From positions 1 to 36,381 of the forward strand of contig CAMDLY010000022.1 in assembly GCA_945902115.1 (NCBI GenBank): a DNA stretch of 36,381 nt, written 5' to 3'. A model generated the notes under the pieces. The model had not been told where the DNA came from, did no database searches, and saw nothing but the letters and a program-made list of their open reading frames with translations. Every line of letters begins with the position of its first letter. Position 1 is the stretch's first letter. The stretch comes from Lishizhenia tianjinensis (GTDB lineage Bacteria > Bacteroidota > Bacteroidia > Flavobacteriales_D > Crocinitomicaceae). The position numbers were made by a program, and so were the translations under genes. Below are positions 16,271 to 26,636 of this stretch, piece by piece.

Positions 16271-16800
16271 AGTTCTTCTGTATTTTGTTTTTCTCTTTTT
16301 GCCAATAACACGGAACCAACCATAGCAGCAAGGAAGAGGATAGAGGAAACTTCAAAAGGGACAATGTACTTGGAGAAAAGCAGTTGTCCTAAATTTTGAA
16401 CAAGCCCTTCATTCTGAATATCTGCAATGCTTTTAGACATTTGTTGCGGCATCGGTGGAAGAATAGACTCGGATAGTGCAGCCAACAAAACCAGTAAAAA
16501 AATTCCTCCTGAGATGATGGCGGCTACTTGTGAGGCAATCGACATCTTTGGTTCACTTTCCTTGTTTAAATTCAAAAGCATCAATACAAACAGGAATAAA
16601 ACCATTATCGCTCCGGCGTATACAATCACGTTAACGATAGCCAAAAACTGCGCATTCATAAGAACCATATGTCCGGAAATAAAGAAAAAAGTTATGACCA
16701 AGTACATAACACTTCGAATAGGATGCCTGCTCAAGATTACCATGAGAGCCGAACCAATGGTAAGACCTCCCAATATATAGGATATTAGTTCATACGTCAT
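16267..16800 (-). CDS. nuoJ: NADH-quinone oxidoreductase subunit J
   Basis: A 177-residue membrane subunit with five hydrophobic helices. The pattern PIRSVMYLVITFFFISGHMVLMNAQFLAIVNVIVYAGAIMVLFLFVLMLLN is the conserved NuoJ core, including the pi-bulge helix 3 (VIVYAGAIMVLFLF). The C-terminal helix (VSSILFLAAMVGSVLLAKR) is also typical. The start overlaps the nuoI stop by 4 bp, and the stop overlaps the nuoK start by 4 bp. Confidence 0.95.
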   Translation of the reverse strand: MTYELISYILGGLTIGSALMVILSRHPIRSVMYLVITFFFISGHMVLMNAQFLAIVNVIVYAGAIMVLFLFVLMLLNLNKESEPKMSIASQVAAIISGGIFLLVLLAALSESILPPMPQQMSKSIADIQNEGLVQNLGQLLFSKYIVPFEVSSILFLAAMVGSVLLAKREKQNTEEL

Positions 16801-17339
16801 ACAGCTCCTCTTTTACCAGTGTCTTGTCGTTTTGTGATATCGATACGCTTATCCAATTTCTCGACAAGCATGTCCTTACCATAAATAAACTCGTTGCGCT
16901 CATATTCAGTAGGAACGATTCGATCAGTTAAAAATATGGCCTCTTTGGGGCAAGCTTCTTCACATAATCCGCAAAAAATACACCGCAACATATTGATTTC
17001 GTAGATCTCGGCATATTTCTCTTCTCGGTATAAGTTTTCTTCACCTTTTTCTCTTTCCGCTGCTACCATGGTGATTGCTTCCGCTGGGCAAGCCACAGCA
17101 CACAGACCACAGGCAGTACAATTTTCTCTCCCTTGTTCATCTCTTTTCAACACATGCATGCCGCGATATACCGGTGCAAATACTCTCTGTTCCTCAGGAT
17201 ATTTTATTGTTTTTCTACGTTTGAACATGTGTTTCAGGGTCACCATCATACCACTGAATATCGCAGGTAGGTATAGGCTTTCCACAAATGTCATGGGTTT
17301 GTCTGAAACTACTTTTTTTCTATTTGATAAACTCTCCAT
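16797..17339 (-). CDS. nuoI: NADH-quinone oxidoreductase subunit I
   Basis: A 180-residue ferredoxin-like subunit of the peripheral arm. Two [4Fe-4S] motifs are intact: Cys74, Cys77, Cys80 and Cys84, then Cys120, Cys123, Cys126 and Cys130. These hold clusters N6a and N6b, which pass electrons from NuoG to NuoB. The N-terminal segment SLYLPAIFSGMMVTLKHMF is the amphipathic helix that rests on the membrane. It overlaps nuoJ by 4 bp and follows nuoH after 9 bp. Confidence 0.96.
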   Translation of the reverse strand: MESLSNRKKVVSDKPMTFVESLYLPAIFSGMMVTLKHMFKRRKTIKYPEEQRVFAPVYRGMHVLKRDEQGRENCTACGLCAVACPAEAITMVAAEREKGEENLYREEKYAEIYEINMLRCIFCGLCEEACPKEAIFLTDRIVPTEYERNEFIYGKDMLVEKLDKRIDITKRQDTGKRGAV

Positions 17340-17348
17340 AGTACTGTA

Positions 17349-18377
17349 TTAAAACCAACCTTGGTTGAATGCGATAACTAAACCGGTTATGAGCATATTT
17401 ATTATCGCAATTGGAATCAACGTCTTCCAACCTAAATGCATCAATTGATCGAAACGAAATCTCGGGATTGTCCATCGAATCCACATGATGACGAAAATGA
17501 AAAAGAATATCTTCGCAAAGAATGCAACTACACAAAGCAAGGCTAACAAATTCCCACTGAATGCATCCATTCCTGGGAAATTGTATCCACCGAAAAATAG
17601 TATAGCCATTAAAGCGGAAGACACGAACATTGCCACATATTCAGAGAATAAAAATAAACCGAGTTTCATGGAACTATATTCTGTGTGGTACCCACCAATC
17701 AGCTCGGATTCGCATTCCGGAAGGTCGAAAGGCGCTCTATTCGTTTCAGCAAGGGAACAGATGAAAAACACCAAGAAAGAAATAGGTTGATACCATATGT
17801 TCCAATCCATACCGTGTTGTTTATTCACTATATCAGTTAGGCTTAAGCTGCCGGACATCAATACAATGGTTATTAAAGATATACCCATTGCCAATTCATA
17901 AGAAATCATTTGAGAGGATGCGCGAATAGCACCAAATAAAGAATATTTATTATTAGACGCCCAGCCCCCGATCATAATGCCGTATACGCCGATAGAAACA
18001 ACACCGAAAATATACAATACACCGACGTTGAAGTCAGTAACCTGTAAACTCATTGTTCTCCCAAACAAGGTAATATCTGGACCCCATGGAATAATTGCGG
18101 AAGTAATCAATGCGGTAAACATCGCAATACCAGGACCAATGATAAACAACCATTTATCGGAGTTTTGTGGGGTAAAGTCTTCCTTCAAAAACATTTTTAC
18201 ACCGTCGGCAATAGGTTGTAGGATACCAAAAGGACCTGCTCTATCTGGACCAACCCTGTCTTGAATCCATGCAGCTAATTTTCTTTCAAAATACGTGGAA
18301 TAAGCCGCTATACCTAGCGATATAAGAAAGAGTATAACAACTAGCACAAATTTTTCTATGATTAATGCGGTATCCAT
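17349..18377 (-). CDS. nuoH: NADH-quinone oxidoreductase subunit H
   Basis: A 342-residue membrane subunit with eight or more helices that forms part of the quinone chamber. Visible hallmarks are RKLAAWIQDRVGPDRAGPFG near the N-terminus, the acidic loop around ETNRAPFDLPECESELIGG, then GYHTEYSSMKLGLFLFSEYV, and the C-terminal RWTIPRFRFDQLMHLGWK. Length is typical (320-350). Its ATG shares one base with the nuoG stop (TAATG), indicating coupled translation. Confidence 0.97.
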   Translation of the reverse strand: MDTALIIEKFVLVVILFLISLGIAAYSTYFERKLAAWIQDRVGPDRAGPFGILQPIADGVKMFLKEDFTPQNSDKWLFIIGPGIAMFTALITSAIIPWGPDITLFGRTMSLQVTDFNVGVLYIFGVVSIGVYGIMIGGWASNNKYSLFGAIRASSQMISYELAMGISLITIVLMSGSLSLTDIVNKQHGMDWNIWYQPISFLVFFICSLAETNRAPFDLPECESELIGGYHTEYSSMKLGLFLFSEYVAMFVSSALMAILFFGGYNFPGMDAFSGNLLALLCVVAFFAKIFFFIFVIMWIRWTIPRFRFDQLMHLGWKTLIPIAIINMLITGLVIAFNQGWF

Positions 18378-19339
18378 TAGTTAATTCGCTTAATTTTTGT
18401 GTTCATTTTGGTTTCGTACTTTCCTTGAGAAATTACGGAGTGTCTGTCTATCACGCGCGGACCGGTAACATTCCAGTCGTTAACGTCTTTTTTCTCGAAG
18501 CGACAATCGTTACAAATCCATGCTGTTTTTCCATCGATGTCTTCAACTTCTCCGTATTGATCTTTTCTAGCGGTTACGCGGTAAATTTCGTTTCCAAACA
18601 TCCAAAGAACAGCTTTTCCACTACATTTCTCACAATTTCGTTCACCTTCCATTGGTTTTAAGAACCATACCCTACTTTTAAAGCGGAATGTTTTATCTGT
18701 CAATGCTCCCACGGGACAAACATCTATGACATTTCCGGAGAAATCGTTATCGATAGCTTTTTCTATGTAAGTAGATATTTCTGCATGCTCACCTCTGTTC
18801 ATTACGCCATGCACGCGTTGTTCTGTAAGTTGTTCGGCAGTATTTACACAGCGGTAGCATAAAATACAGCGGTTCATGTGCAACTTAATTTTATCACCGA
18901 TGTCAATCGGATCAAATGTTCTGCGTTCTTCTTCGTATCGAGTTTTTGCCTTGCCGTGTTCATAACCTAAATCTTGTAGGTGGCATTCTCCTGCCTGATC
19001 ACAGACAGGGCAGTCTAGTGGGTGGTTGATCAAAAGAAATTCAACCACACCTGCTCGGTTTTCCTTTACGCGTTCGCTGGTTTTATTCTTGACAATCATT
19101 CCGTCTGCTACAGGTGTGGAACATGAGGCCACTAATTTCGGCATTGGTCGCGGGTCTGCACTAGATCCAGCGGCTACTTCAACTATACAAGTCCGGCATT
19201 TACCTCCAGAAACTTCTAGTTTACTGTAATAACACATTGCAGGAGGAACAATATCTCCTCCAATTTTTCTTGCCGCATTCAGGATAGTTGTCCCTACTTC
19301 GACTTCAATTTCTATATCGTCAATTGTTACTTTTACCAT
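18377..19339 (-). CDS. nuoG: NADH-quinone oxidoreductase subunit G, short form without the molybdopterin domain
   Basis: A 320-residue iron-sulfur subunit of complex I. It has the N1b [2Fe-2S] cysteines 36, 48, 51 and 73; His106 with Cys110, Cys113 and Cys119 for N5; and Cys158, Cys161, Cys164 and Cys208 for N4. After these come two more CxxC pairs (Cys236/239 and Cys276/279). The protein then ends, so the large molybdopterin-oxidoreductase-like domain of the 700-900-residue NuoG of E. coli and Thermus is absent. As far as I know, short NuoG is normal in Flavobacteriia, so this is a lineage form rather than a truncation. It is 2 bp after nuoF and overlaps nuoH by 1 bp. Confidence 0.93.
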   Translation of the reverse strand: MVKVTIDDIEIEVEVGTTILNAARKIGGDIVPPAMCYYSKLEVSGGKCRTCIVEVAAGSSADPRPMPKLVASCSTPVADGMIVKNKTSERVKENRAGVVEFLLINHPLDCPVCDQAGECHLQDLGYEHGKAKTRYEEERRTFDPIDIGDKIKLHMNRCILCYRCVNTAEQLTEQRVHGVMNRGEHAEISTYIEKAIDNDFSGNVIDVCPVGALTDKTFRFKSRVWFLKPMEGERNCEKCSGKAVLWMFGNEIYRVTARKDQYGEVEDIDGKTAWICNDCRFEKKDVNDWNVTGPRVIDRHSVISQGKYETKMNTKIKRIN

Positions 19340-19341
19340 AG

Positions 19342-20685
19342 TTATGCTGTAACGGGTTCTTTACTCAATCCGTAATTTCTACTGACGGCTTCTTCACGAT
19401 TTGTGACATGCCATTCAAATTCTTCTCTGAAGTGATTAATAGCCGCAGCTACTGGCCATGCAGCGGCATCACCTAGCGGACATATTGTATTGCCTTCTAT
19501 TTTTTTATTTATCTCTGCCAACAGATCGATATCACGTATGTTACCGTTTCCGTGTTCTAGGCGGTAAAGGACTTTTTCCATCCAACTAGTTCCTTCTCTG
19601 CACGGTGAGCATTGTCCACAAGATTCATGGGCATAAAATCGTGCAAAGTTCCATGTATTTCGCACAATACATTGATCTTCATCGAATACTATGAAACCTC
19701 CAGAACCCAACATTGAACCTGTGGCAAAGCCACCGTCTGCTAAACTTTCATAGGTCATCAGTCGGTCTTCTCCAGTAGCGGTTTTAGTTACAAGATAATG
19801 TGGTAAAATAGGCACAGATGAACCACCAGGTACACAAGCTTTCAGTTTTTTACCATTCGCCATTCCACGACAGTAATCGTCGCCGTATATAAATTCTTCA
19901 ACAGATACGCCGAGATCAATTTCGTAAACCCCGGGTCTTGCAACATTTCCGCAGGCGGAAATTAATTTAGTTCCCGTACTTCTACCTATACCTATTGCAG
20001 CATAAGCATCTCCGCCTTCATTCACAATAGGAACCACAGCTGCAATACTTTCAACGTTATTTACAACCGTCGGACATCCCCACAAACCTTTAACTGCTGG
20101 AAATGGTGGCTTGATTCTCGGGTTTCCTCTTTTTCCTTCTAATGATTCAATCAGTGCAGTTTCTTCACCACAAATATACGCTCCTCCTCCTGGAACTACT
20201 CTTAGGTCAAGATCGTATCCAGAACCTTTTATGTTTTTCCCAAGATAGCCTTTGCTGTATGCCTCTGCAATTGCTTTTTCAAGAATTTCAAGAATCCACA
20301 TGAATTCTCCTCTTATGTATATGAATGAAAGGTTTGCTCCTAGTGCATAGCTTGATAAAATCATTCCTTCTATGAGTAAGTGAGGAATGTGTTCCATCAA
20401 ATACCTGTCTTTGAATGTTCCTGGCTCTGATTCGTCTGCATTACACACTAAATACCTCGGAACTCCCTCTGGTTTGGCAAGGAAAGACCATTTCATACCT
20501 GTAGGAAATCCCGCACCACCTCTACCGCGAAGCCCGGACTTTTTAACTTCTTCCACTACATCATTGGGACTCATGGATTTTAGCGCTTTATCTAAAGCAC
20601 GATACCCTCCATTTTTCTGGTAAACGTCAAAGGTTGTAATACCCGGAATATGCGCGTTTTCTATTAATAATTTTCTTCCTTTCAT
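19342..20685 (-). CDS. nuoF: NADH-quinone oxidoreductase subunit F
   Basis: A 447-residue subunit that binds NADH and FMN at the tip of complex I. GLRGRGGAGFPTGMKW (residues 51-66) is the NADH/FMN glycine-rich loop, and CNADESEPGTFKDR (81-94) completes the nucleotide site. Cys356, Cys359, Cys362 (SCGQCSPC) and Cys402 (NTICPLGD) hold cluster N3. GGGAYICGEETALIESLEG is the conserved FMN-side segment. The start overlaps the nuoE stop by 4 bp. Confidence 0.97.
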   Translation of the reverse strand: MKGRKLLIENAHIPGITTFDVYQKNGGYRALDKALKSMSPNDVVEEVKKSGLRGRGGAGFPTGMKWSFLAKPEGVPRYLVCNADESEPGTFKDRYLMEHIPHLLIEGMILSSYALGANLSFIYIRGEFMWILEILEKAIAEAYSKGYLGKNIKGSGYDLDLRVVPGGGAYICGEETALIESLEGKRGNPRIKPPFPAVKGLWGCPTVVNNVESIAAVVPIVNEGGDAYAAIGIGRSTGTKLISACGNVARPGVYEIDLGVSVEEFIYGDDYCRGMANGKKLKACVPGGSSVPILPHYLVTKTATGEDRLMTYESLADGGFATGSMLGSGGFIVFDEDQCIVRNTWNFARFYAHESCGQCSPCREGTSWMEKVLYRLEHGNGNIRDIDLLAEINKKIEGNTICPLGDAAAWPVAAAINHFREEFEWHVTNREEAVSRNYGLSKEPVTA

Positions 20686-21227
20686 GACTGGTAAGTTTCT
20701 AAGATCCCGTTGCTCATTGCATTTAGCAAATCGTCAACTTTTTCAGTTGTAAGAAATTCGTAATTTTTATATTGGCATTGAAGCATCGGCCCATATCCGC
20801 ATGCGCCAAGGCACTCTACAGTCTTTAAGGTGAACAAACCATCTGAAGTAGTTTCACCGACCTTTATAGCTAGCTTTTTCTCAATATAGTCAATGATTTT
20901 ATCGCTCCCTACTAACATACAAGGACCTGTTCTACAAACTTCTAAAACATATTTTCCTGTTGGATCAAGATGGAACATCGTATAAAAAGTGGCAACTTCA
21001 TAGACTTCAATGGGAGTAATATTTAATAGTTCTGCCACATAATCCATGGTTTCGACACTTATCCAGCCGCCAAGTTCACTTTGGGCCATGTGCAAGACAT
21101 GTATTACTGCAGTTTTGTGTTTCCCTTCAGGAACATTCGACATCAATTCCTTAATTCTTACTAGGGAAGCTTCACTGAATTCTTTTCGTTCTCCTTTTCT
21201 TTTTGAAATGTCTATGTGTGTTTTCAT
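20682..21227 (-). CDS. nuoE: NADH-quinone oxidoreductase subunit E
   Basis: A 181-residue thioredoxin-fold [2Fe-2S] subunit. Cys98 and Cys103 (CRTGPC) with Cys139 and Cys143 (CLGAC) form the N1a cluster site with the family spacing. The N-terminal helical part includes VIHVLHMAQSELGGWIS and EVATFYTMFHLDPTGK, both typical of NuoE. It works with NuoF in the NADH dehydrogenase module. The gene starts 1 bp after the nuoD stop and overlaps nuoF by 4 bp. Confidence 0.96.
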   Translation of the reverse strand: MKTHIDISKRKGERKEFSEASLVRIKELMSNVPEGKHKTAVIHVLHMAQSELGGWISVETMDYVAELLNITPIEVYEVATFYTMFHLDPTGKYVLEVCRTGPCMLVGSDKIIDYIEKKLAIKVGETTSDGLFTLKTVECLGACGYGPMLQCQYKNYEFLTTEKVDDLLNAMSNGILETYQS

Positions 21228-21228
21228 C

Positions 21229-22461
21229 TTATGCGTCTAATTCTCCTGCGATGATATTCATACTACTCATGGTCAATACGGCATCACTAATTGTTGATCC
21301 CGTTATCATTTCTGGATATGCTTGGTAATAAATAAAACATGGTCTTCTGAATTGTAGCCTATATGGTGTTCTACCACCGTCACTGATTAGATAGTAACCT
21401 AGTTCTCCATTTCCACCTTCTACAGAATGGTATATCTCTCCTGCCGGAATTTCTGTTTCTCCCATGACAATTTTGAAATGGTATATCAACGCTTCCATGT
21501 TATTGTAAACATCTTCCTTAGCAGGTAAATAAAAATCAGGAACATCGCCTTTATATGATCCTTCGGGAAGGTTTTTATAGGCTTGATTAATGATGTGAAG
21601 ACTTTGTCGAATTTCCTCCTGTCTTACCATGAATCGGTCATATGTGTCGCCATTTACTCCCACAGGAATAATGAAATCAAAATCTTCGTATGAGGAATAG
21701 GGCTTCATGACACGGATGTCGTAATCTACGCCAGCAGCTCTCAAATTTGGCCCTGAAAAAGAATATTCTAATGCACGTTCAGCTGATATTGGCCCAGCTC
21801 CTTTCGTCCTATCCATAAAGATCCTGTTTCGAGCAAGCATTGAATCAAATTCTTCAAACTCTTTAGAAAAAGTCTTTAGAAATGTTTTCAATTTAGCATG
21901 GAATTCTGGTGAGAAGTCTCTTTCAAAACCACCTATACGTCCGATATTAGTAGTTAACCTCGCGCCACAAACTTCTTCGTACAACTCATAAATTTTTTCG
22001 CGTTGATTGAATGGGTAGAAAAAACTTGTCAAGGCCCCTGTATCTACCCCAACAACAGAATTGCATATCAAATGATCTGCAATTCTCGCTAACTCCATAA
22101 TGATGACCCGCATGTATTCCACACGTTTTGGAATTTCTGCACCTATAAGTTTTTCGACGGTCATATGCCATCCCATATTGTTTATGGGAGAGGAACAATA
22201 GTTTAAACGATCGGTAATCGGCGTAATTTGATTGTAAGGTCTTCTTTCTGCTAATTTTTCGAAGGCTCTATGAATATAACCAACAGTTTGCTCGGATGAT
22301 AGGATTTTCTCTCCATCTACTCTTAGAACATTTTGAAAAATTCCATGCGTGGCTGGGTGACTAGGACCAAAATTAATGGTAGCAATATCTCCGTCAATGG
22401 ATTCTTTAGAGTCAAAAAAGCTTGGCGCTAATTTCGTATTTTCTTTTATAATGTCTTTCAT
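21229..22461 (-). CDS. nuoD: NADH-quinone oxidoreductase subunit D
   Basis: A 410-residue peripheral-arm subunit related to the large subunit of NiFe hydrogenases; it lines the quinone pocket with NuoB. FGPSHPATHG (residues 31-40) contains the conserved histidine loop. GYIHRAFEKLAERRPYNQ, DRLNYCSSPINNMGWH and GRIGGFERDFSP are further signatures. The C-terminal GSTISDAVLTMSSMNIIAGELDA is typical. nuoC and nuoD are separate here, unlike the fused nuoCD of E. coli. The start is 3 bp after the nuoC stop. Confidence 0.97.
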   Translation of the reverse strand: MKDIIKENTKLAPSFFDSKESIDGDIATINFGPSHPATHGIFQNVLRVDGEKILSSEQTVGYIHRAFEKLAERRPYNQITPITDRLNYCSSPINNMGWHMTVEKLIGAEIPKRVEYMRVIIMELARIADHLICNSVVGVDTGALTSFFYPFNQREKIYELYEEVCGARLTTNIGRIGGFERDFSPEFHAKLKTFLKTFSKEFEEFDSMLARNRIFMDRTKGAGPISAERALEYSFSGPNLRAAGVDYDIRVMKPYSSYEDFDFIIPVGVNGDTYDRFMVRQEEIRQSLHIINQAYKNLPEGSYKGDVPDFYLPAKEDVYNNMEALIYHFKIVMGETEIPAGEIYHSVEGGNGELGYYLISDGGRTPYRLQFRRPCFIYYQAYPEMITGSTISDAVLTMSSMNIIAGELDA

Positions 22462-22464
22462 AAC

Positions 22465-22968
22465 TTAAAATCTTCCAAAGAATCTGTCGTCTTTATCTTC
22501 CCGTGTTCCGTCCTCAAGATGGTATTCCTTTCGCATAGGAAAATAATCCATGTCATCCTCGTTTAAAATTCTTTTAAGGTTGGGATGTCCGATGAATTGC
22601 ACGCCAAAAAAGTCATATGTTTCGCGTTCTAACCAATTGGCTCCGATAAATAAATCGGTAATCGTTGCAATACATGGATTGTCAATTGGCAAGTAAGCTT
22701 TTACTCTTACTCGTTGATTGTGTTTCCAGCTGTGCAGGTGATACACCATACACAATTCCTCTCCTGTTCTTTCAGGATAATGAATTGCTCCTAGCAAAGT
22801 AAGGTATTGAAAAGAAAGCTCAGCATTGGACTTTAACAATTCAATAGAACTGTGCATATTATCTGTGGAAATGGTGAACGACGGTTCATCTGCTGTATAA
22901 TCAAATACTGCTTCAGGAAATTTATCTTTGACAATAGTTTCCAGAGATTTTTTTACTGAATCATTCAT
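22465..22968 (-). CDS. nuoC: NADH-quinone oxidoreductase subunit C
   Basis: A 167-residue subunit of the hydrophilic arm (30-kDa family). The conserved C-terminal block [30 protein letters not shown], and the following [10 protein letters not shown], identify it. The N-terminal half is less conserved, as in the family. It has no redox cofactor and bridges NuoD, NuoB and NuoI. The start overlaps the end of nuoB by 8 bp. Confidence 0.95.
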   Translation of the reverse strand: MNDSVKKSLETIVKDKFPEAVFDYTADEPSFTISTDNMHSSIELLKSNAELSFQYLTLLGAIHYPERTGEELCMVYHLHSWKHNQRVRVKAYLPIDNPCIATITDLFIGANWLERETYDFFGVQFIGHPNLKRILNEDDMDYFPMRKEYHLEDGTREDKDDRFFGRF

Positions 22969-23509
22969 CGTTTTTTAATTCGATATTATAAGTTTTCATC
23001 AAGTTTTTGTACTCGTCGTTATATCGTCTTCGTAGGGATTCTGTTTTTACCAGTTCGTGAATTTTCATTACCCCATCTATAATCTGTTCGGGTCTTGGAG
23101 GACAGCCCGGTACATATACGTCTACGGGAATAACTCTGTCAATACCTTGCAGAACGCTATACGTATCAAAAATACCTCCGGAAGAGGCACAAGCGCCTAC
23201 TGAGAGAACCCATTTAGGTTCAGACATTTGTTCGTAAACTTGTTTCAATACGGGCCCTAGTTTTTTCGAGATAGTCCCCGCAACAATGAGTAAATCTGCT
23301 TGACGTGGAGAGAATGACATCCTTTCCATACCAAACCTTGATAAGTCATAATTACTGCCCATAGTAGCCATAAATTCAATACCACAGCAAGAAGTGGCAA
23401 ATGGGAGTGGCCACATAGAATTGGCACGAGCCAAACCCACTGCTTTATCCAAGGTGGTTAGCTGATAGCCTGCACCATTAATTGCTTCTAAATCCTCTAT
23501 TTTTCCCAT
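22961..23509 (-). CDS. nuoB: NADH-quinone oxidoreductase subunit B
   Basis: A 182-residue subunit carrying cluster N2, the last iron-sulfur cluster before quinone. The tandem cysteines Cys41-Cys42 (SCCGIEF), Cys107 (VGACASSGG) and Cys136 (PGCPPRPE) are all present in family positions. [26 protein letters not shown] is the conserved loop at the quinone site. The start overlaps the nuoA end by 13 bp and the stop overlaps nuoC by 8 bp. Confidence 0.97.
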   Translation of the reverse strand: MGKIEDLEAINGAGYQLTTLDKAVGLARANSMWPLPFATSCCGIEFMATMGSNYDLSRFGMERMSFSPRQADLLIVAGTISKKLGPVLKQVYEQMSEPKWVLSVGACASSGGIFDTYSVLQGIDRVIPVDVYVPGCPPRPEQIIDGVMKIHELVKTESLRRRYNDEYKNLMKTYNIELKNDE

Positions 23510-23883
23510 TCTAAGGCACCTTTTTTATAAACGTACAAAAATCCGATTAAAAAGAATATAACAAACACAATAACAGCTAAAAGACCTTCAAGTTCTAATT
23601 GGTAAAAATTTACCGCATAGGGGTAGAAGAAAATTACCTCTACGTCGAATAATACAAATAATATAGCCGTCATGAAATAGCGTATAGAAACAGGAAATCT
23701 AGCATTGCCATCTGCCTCTATACCACACTCAAAATTCTCTTCCTTATTTTTTGATTTTATTCTTGGTGTTAGAATATGGGTTACAAACAAAGTAAACACA
23801 ACGAATCCACCAGCAACGATAAATTGTATAATCAGAGGGAAATAATCATGACTTGTTGATACAGTTTCCATAGGCTTAATCAT
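23497..23883 (-). CDS. nuoA: NADH-quinone oxidoreductase subunit A
   Basis: A 128-residue membrane subunit with three helices. The NuoA signature is clear: [21 protein letters not shown] followed by the [12 protein letters not shown] block, which includes the acidic residues of helix 2. It is the first gene of the nuo operon. The ATG at 23881-23883 is the first in frame; another at codon 5 would shorten it by four residues. A consensus promoter lies 65 bp upstream. Confidence 0.95.
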   Translation of the reverse strand: MIKPMETVSTSHDYFPLIIQFIVAGGFVVFTLFVTHILTPRIKSKNKEENFECGIEADGNARFPVSIRYFMTAILFVLFDVEVIFFYPYAVNFYQLELEGLLAVIVFVIFFLIGFLYVYKKGALEWEK

Positions 23884-23948
23884 TGTTATTTAAACATTTA
23901 CAGGGTTCGTTGATAAAATTTTGATTCAAACCTTGTAAACTGCAACGG

Positions 23949-23978
23949 CAAATTTACATTCTACTTTGAATTAATCAA
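23949..23978 (-). promoter_or_regulatory. nuo operon promoter
   Basis: On the minus strand TTG (23978-23976), a 19-nt spacer and TAAATTTG (23956-23949) match the Bacteroidota housekeeping consensus TTG-N19-TAnnTTTG in every fixed position. Transcription would start near 23944, leaving a leader of about 60 nt before nuoA. Confidence 0.7.
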
Positions 23979-24105
23979 TCATTTTTTTGATAAATTTCAG
24001 TTCATTTGCTTATTTTCTTTGGTTTTAAATAGTAAAGTACTAATCAGTAATTTTCTAACAAGAACGATTAGCTGTTTCAATAGATATACTTTGTTGCAAT
24101 CACCC

Positions 24106-24124
24106 TTATTTAGAGTCTAAATAA
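24106..24124. repeat. 19-nt palindrome between groEL and nuoA
   Basis: TTATTTAGA (24106-24114), a central G and TCTAAATAA (24116-24124) form perfect 9-bp arms. It lies 10 nt past the groEL terminator T-tract and about 130 bp upstream of the nuo -33 element. It may be a protein-binding site or an extra weak terminator; I cannot tell which. Confidence 0.5.
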
Positions 24125-24133
24125 ATTTCAAGT

Positions 24134-24163
24134 AAAAAAAATGACCGCCTGTTAAGACGGTCA
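24134..24163 (-). terminator. Second groEL terminator
   Basis: On the minus strand the arms TGACCG (24163-24158) and CGGTCA (24147-24142) enclose a 10-nt loop and are followed by eight T (24141-24134). This is a classic intrinsic terminator for leftward transcription from groEL. Confidence 0.75.
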
Positions 24164-24215
24164 CTTTTTATAAAGACACTTCAATCTATCCGAAAAAAAT
24201 CGGGAAGAACGAAGT

Positions 24216-24237
24216 GGAAAAGAGCCCGAAGGCTCTT
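24216..24237 (-). terminator. First groEL terminator (UUCG hairpin)
   Basis: On the minus strand, AAGAGCC (24237-24231), a TTCG tetraloop and GGCTCTT (24226-24220) form a 7-bp stem 7 bp after the groEL stop. The T tract is short, and a second terminator follows. Confidence 0.7.
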
Positions 24238-24243
24238 ATATTC

Positions 24244-25899
<1,656 letters not shown>

Positions 25900-26175
25900 T
25901 TATAAAATACCGTAAATATCAGATTCCTTCATGATCAAATAAGTGGAACCATCGATTTTAATTTCTGTCCCTGAATACTGACCATATAACACATTGTCAC
26001 CTTTCTTAACTGTCATTGGCTCATCTTTTTTACCAATTCCAGCGGCCACAACGGTACCTTTTAGGGGTTTCTCTTTCGCAGTGTCGGGAATAATAATCCC
26101 ACTTGCGGTTTTCTGTTCTGCTGGCGCAGGTTCTATAAGAACTCTGTCTGCCAAAGGTTTAAATTTTACTGACAT
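25900..26175 (-). CDS. groS: Co-chaperonin GroES (Hsp10)
   Basis: A 91-residue co-chaperonin that caps the GroEL ring. [33 protein letters not shown] contains the mobile loop that binds GroEL, and [18 protein letters not shown] and the final ESDIYGIL complete the fold. The frame is open 16 codons upstream, but the ATG at 26173-26175 ([12 protein letters not shown]) gives the standard protein. It is the first gene of the groES-groEL pair; no consensus promoter was clearly recognised in the 95 bp between it and the secG terminator. Confidence 0.97.
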   Translation of the reverse strand: MSVKFKPLADRVLIEPAPAEQKTASGIIIPDTAKEKPLKGTVVAAGIGKKDEPMTVKKGDNVLYGQYSGTEIKIDGSTYLIMKESDIYGIL

Positions 26176-26268
26176 ATTATTTTGAATAAATTTTACTTCC
26201 CGAAATGACCAATACCATGCCATTGGAAGACTTAAGACATTTTTTCAACTTTAAGCATTTTGTAAAAC

Positions 26269-26303
26269 AAAAAATGTCAGTATCTGTGACATACTGACAT
26301 TTT
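26269..26303 (-). terminator. Terminator after secG
   Basis: AAAATGTCAGTAT (26271-26283) and ATACTGACATTTT (26291-26303) form a perfect 13-bp stem over a 7-nt loop. On the minus strand the stem ends in a T run, fitting the end of the miaB-secG operon 19 bp after the secG stop. It separates that operon from groES-groEL. Confidence 0.75.
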
Positions 26304-26322
26304 AGAACATTATTTGTAGTAA

Positions 26323-26631
26323 TTATTTTGCTGGCTCCGAAGGAGCTTTGGTATTATTAGGAGTAGCTCCATTCGTTTGCTCTTTCTTCACTGTTTCTGC
26401 CACGACAGGTTTTTCTTGTCTAATTGTAGTAAGAATACTTGCCACAACAATAACTCCTGCCAAAGACCAAGTTAGTTTCTCAATAAATTCAGTAGTTTTT
26501 TGCACGCCACCAAGTTGATTTGCCGCGCCGAAATCAGAGCTGAGACCACCACCTTTCGAATTTTGAACGTAGACCACAAGAATTAGTAAAATACTTGCTA
26601 GAATGGTGAGAGCTGATAAAATAAAATCCAT
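26323..26631 (-). CDS. secG: Preprotein translocase subunit SecG
   Basis: A 102-residue membrane protein with two hydrophobic segments (about residues 1-23 and 52-67). The connecting loop has the SecG signature VQNSKGGGLSSDFGAANQLGGVQKTTEF. It assists SecYE in protein export. A hydrophilic, Ala/Pro/Thr-rich C-terminal tail of about 30 residues follows, as is common in Bacteroidota. It is the last gene of the operon, 5 bp after the TPR gene. Confidence 0.93.
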   Translation of the reverse strand: MDFILSALTILASILLILVVYVQNSKGGGLSSDFGAANQLGGVQKTTEFIEKLTWSLAGVIVVASILTTIRQEKPVVAETVKKEQTNGATPNNTKAPSEPAK

Positions 26632-26636
26632 GATAT

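Larger units (their letters stand above)
23979..24243. other. Gene-free region between groEL and the nuo promoter
   Basis: The full gap from nuoA to groEL is 360 bp (23884-24243). Besides the nuo promoter it holds two groEL terminator hairpins (24134-24163 and 24216-24237). A smaller CCGA/TCGG hairpin lies near 24190-24202. A perfect palindrome with 9-bp arms and a central G is at 24106-24124. I see no coding capacity and no RNA gene. Confidence 0.6.

Noticed and set aside
18377-19339. NuoG as a truncated pseudogene
   Set aside because: The frame is intact, couples precisely to nuoH (TAATG), and short NuoG is the known form in this group.
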